This document shows, piece by piece, positions 62,226-64,000 of a stretch of DNA of 64,000 nt; positions within the stretch are counted from its first letter, which is position 1, and each line of letters begins with the position of its first letter. The stretch lies in the NCBI RefSeq assembly GCF_003444775.1, contig NZ_CP021081.1, positions 2,672,001-2,736,000 of the forward strand, read 5' to 3'. Source of the DNA: Deinococcus ficus. Its GTDB lineage: Bacteria; Deinococcota; Deinococci; Deinococcales; Deinococcaceae. Both the position numbers and the translations under genes were made by a program. The notes below the pieces were generated by a model that searched no databases, had not been told where the DNA came from, and was given only the letters and a program-made list of their open reading frames with translations.

Positions 62226-63473
62226 TCAGCGGGCGCGGCGGGTGATCAGCTGCTGCGCTTCGGTGAGCGCGCCGCGGATGTCCATGCTGCCGTCCAGCAC
62301 CTTGGCGATGGCGTCGTTCACGATCTGCTCGGCGACCGGGTCGAGGCGGTTGACGTCCAGCGGCTGGATTTTCGTGGCGGCGTTGCGCCACTGCAGCCGG
62401 GCCTTCTGGTTGCCCAGGTACGGCACGCCCTCGTTGAACACGGTGTCGGTGGAGGCGGCGCGCAGCGCGGGGAAGGCGCCGGTGGTCTTGAACGCCAGGA
62501 CCTGCTGGGCCTTGTTGGTGGTGAGGTACTTGATGAGCGCCCAGGCTTCGGTCTTGTTCTGGCTCTGCTGCGGAATGGCGTAGAAGCTGCCGCCCCAGCT
62601 GGCGTAGGTGTTACCGGGCAGGTCCTGCGCGGCCCACTTGCCGCTGAAGTCCTTGGCGAGCCAGTTCTGCATGTGGCCGACCAACCACGCGCCGCTGAAT
62701 TCGGTCGCCAGGTTGCCTTTCTGGAAGGCGGTGGTCCAGTCGGCGCTGAAGGCGCTGCCGGCGCGGGCGTCGAGTTTCGCGTCGCGGATGGCCTTGGCGA
62801 TGGTGAAGGCGCGCACGAAGCGGGGGCTGTCGGGGCTGACGAGCACCTTGCCGGTCTTGTCGAAGAACAGGCCCTCACCGCTCTTCAGGCCGGTGCGGAT
62901 GATGATCTGCGCGGCCTCGCCGGCGTCGGGGATCAGGAAGCTGCCGGGGTTGGCAGCCACGACCTTCTTGCCGTTCTCGATGTACGATTCCCAGCTCTTG
63001 TTCAGGGCGCTGGGGCTCACGCCGGCTTTTTTCAGCATGTCGGAGCGGTAGAACATGGACCCGGGGCCGATGTCGGTGGGCATGGCGATCATGCGGCCGT
63101 CCTGCGTCATGGCCTGCGGGAAGGTGTAGGGCACGAACTGGTTGCGGAACTGCCCGGCGCTGTAGGGCGCCTTGCTGAGGTCCACCAGGCCGTTGCCTTC
63201 GGCGAACTTGGCGATGTACCCGAAGTCCACGGCGACCACGTCCCCGGCGCCCTTGCCGGTGGAGAGCGCGGTGGTCAGCGCGGTGTGGTGGTCGGCGTAC
63301 GCCAGCGAGTTGATCTTCACGGTGATGTTCGGGTAGAGCTTGTTAAAGCCCGGCAGGGCGGCCTTGACGACGCTGTCCAGGTCGGGGAACACCGCGACCG
63401 TGATGGTCTTTTTCGTCTGGGCGCTGGCGAGGGTGGCGGCGAGCAGCACGGTCACGGCAAGCATCTTCTTCAT
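62226..63473 (-). CDS. Sugar-binding protein of the glucan locus
   Basis: A 415-residue secreted binding protein: signal MKKMLAVTVLLAATLASAQ, then TKKTITVAVFPDLDSVVKAALPGFNKLYPNITVKI of family 1 sugar-binding proteins, DVVAVDFGYIAKFAE, and a hinge with GSMFYRSDMLKKAGV. No lipobox. AAGGAG lies before the ATG at 63473, directly after a 7-bp hairpin. First of the transport genes. Confidence 0.93.
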   Translation of the reverse strand: MKKMLAVTVLLAATLASAQTKKTITVAVFPDLDSVVKAALPGFNKLYPNITVKINSLAYADHHTALTTALSTGKGAGDVVAVDFGYIAKFAEGNGLVDLSKAPYSAGQFRNQFVPYTFPQAMTQDGRMIAMPTDIGPGSMFYRSDMLKKAGVSPSALNKSWESYIENGKKVVAANPGSFLIPDAGEAAQIIIRTGLKSGEGLFFDKTGKVLVSPDSPRFVRAFTIAKAIRDAKLDARAGSAFSADWTTAFQKGNLATEFSGAWLVGHMQNWLAKDFSGKWAAQDLPGNTYASWGGSFYAIPQQSQNKTEAWALIKYLTTNKAQQVLAFKTTGAFPALRAASTDTVFNEGVPYLGNQKARLQWRNAATKIQPLDVNRLDPVAEQIVNDAIAKVLDGSMDIRGALTEAQQLITRRAR

Positions 63474-63485
63474 AGGCACTCCTTG

Positions 63486-63503
63486 CTGCCGGGCTTCCGG
63501 CAG
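63486..63503 (-). repeat. Hairpin just upstream of the binding-protein ribosome site
   Basis: CTGCCGG-N4-CCGGCAG, perfect 7-bp stem with a 4-base loop. On the mRNA it lies directly before AAGGAG; such hairpins often protect abundant binding-protein mRNA. Confidence 0.5.
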
Positions 63504-63567
63504 GCGAACGGAAAGAAAGCGGGGAGAGGCGGTAAGGGATTCAGCGGGCATGCAGCGTCCCTTCCCG

Positions 63568-63586
63568 CCGGCCCGTGGGGGGCCGG
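63568..63586 (-). terminator. Possible weak terminator/attenuator between LacI gene and binding protein
   Basis: CCGGCCC/GGGCCGG, 7-bp stem, 5-base loop, without a T run; in the 157-bp gap after the LacI gene. Confidence 0.35.
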
Positions 63587-63630
63587 GGGCAGGTACCGCG
63601 GAGCGGGAACGTACCGGGGAGGTGGGGGCG

Positions 63631-64000
63631 CTAGGTCATGGGGGCGCTCCCTGCGGCCGGCGCGGACCGCGTGGCGGGGTCGGGGTCTTCGGTCGTGGCG
63701 GGCCGCGGGGTGCGGCGCAGCAGCGTGGTGGATTCGCGGGTGACGAGCTGAACGGCGAACTCGGGGGCGGGCAGGGCCGTGCCGGCCAGGGCGGCCAGGA
63801 TGCCTTCGGCGGCGGCGAAGCCCATCTCGTACATGGGCTGCCGGACGGTGGTCAGGGGCGGCGTGCAGAAGGCCGAGCTGTGCAGGTCGTCGTACCCGAT
63901 CAGGGACACGTCGTCCGGCACGCGGATGCCGCGGCGGTACAGGGCGAGCCGGGCGCCGTAGGCCATCTGGTCGTTCGCGGCGACGATCGCGGTGAAGGGC
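63631..64000 (-). CDS. LacI-family transcriptional regulator (partial, 5' end outside window)
   Basis: The C-terminal 122 residues of a LacI regulator: the start (AFTAIVAANDQMAYGARLALYRRGIRVPDDVSLIGYDD) is the typical ligand-binding core, followed by FCTPPLTTVRQPMYEMGFAAAEGIL and ESTTLL. The helix-turn-helix lies beyond base 64000. It precedes the sugar importer and the two glycosidase genes on the same strand and probably controls them. The last 30 residues are a Pro/Thr/Ala tail. Confidence 0.88.
   Translation of the reverse strand, partial: PFTAIVAANDQMAYGARLALYRRGIRVPDDVSLIGYDDLHSSAFCTPPLTTVRQPMYEMGFAAAEGILAALAGTALPAPEFAVQLVTRESTTLLRRTPRPATTEDPDPATRSAPAAGSAPMT

Overview
The window is chromosomal DNA from a Deinococcus-like bacterium. 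It is GC-rich throughout. The evidence is a GreA of the Thermus/Deinococcus type, a two-lipoyl-domain pyruvate dehydrogenase E2 next to a homodimeric-type E1, a class II ribonucleotide reductase, a glmS ribozyme, and many genes whose only start signal is a TANNNT-like -10 box ending 5-7 bases before the start codon (the leaderless architecture known in Deinococcus). A 17-bp palindrome resembling the radiation/desiccation response motif sits on the uvrB promoter. The species cannot be named from sequence alone.

Layout. 1-6.0 kb: 5' part of a deoxynucleoside kinase, an HtrA protease coupled to an FmdB-like protein, a trans-sulfuration enzyme, then a glmS ribozyme and glmS, and a lipoprotein. 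6.1-10.7 kb: aceE-aceF. 10.8-15.0 kb: zinc-ribbon protein, LysR regulator, APC permease, small unknown. 15.1-19.5 kb: radical SAM/SPASM protein, then a stress operon (universal stress protein, MarR regulator, EmrB-type exporter with an unusual insertion) under a MarR-like operator. 19.6-23.5 kb: P-loop kinase, GNAT acetyltransferase and three lipoproteins for peptidoglycan binding or cleavage. 23.8-27.3 kb: uvrB, a complete IS5-family element and a small UVR-motif protein. 27.4-31.4 kb: secreted protein, Nudix hydrolase, replicative helicase dnaB, histidine kinase. 31.5-36.1 kb: sugar ABC importer led by its own ROK repressor. 36.4-43.1 kb: lysS, greA, MFS transporter, secreted beta-rich protein, mutS2. 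43.6-48.6 kb: methyltransferase, gpsA, nrdJ. 48.7-51.4 kb: a lower-GC two-gene island encoding a large protein with two predicted peptidoglycan-cleaving domains, coupled to a small membrane-anchored protein. 51.6-56.8 kb: sugar dehydrogenase, small membrane and secreted proteins, two tiny very hydrophilic proteins, MarR regulator, lipid kinase. 56.9-64.0 kb: a beta-glucan use locus (LacI regulator, binding protein, two permeases, GH1 beta-glucosidase, GH16 glucanase).

The most unusual parts are the 48.7-51.4 kb pair, the uvrB/IS/UVR-protein arrangement with its DdrO-box-like palindrome, the glmS ribozyme, a consensus promoter placed directly against a terminator at 43.5 kb, and the leaderless promoters across the window. 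Neither sugar ABC system carries an ATPase gene, so both probably use a shared ATPase encoded elsewhere. I found no tRNA, rRNA, CRISPR array or prophage.
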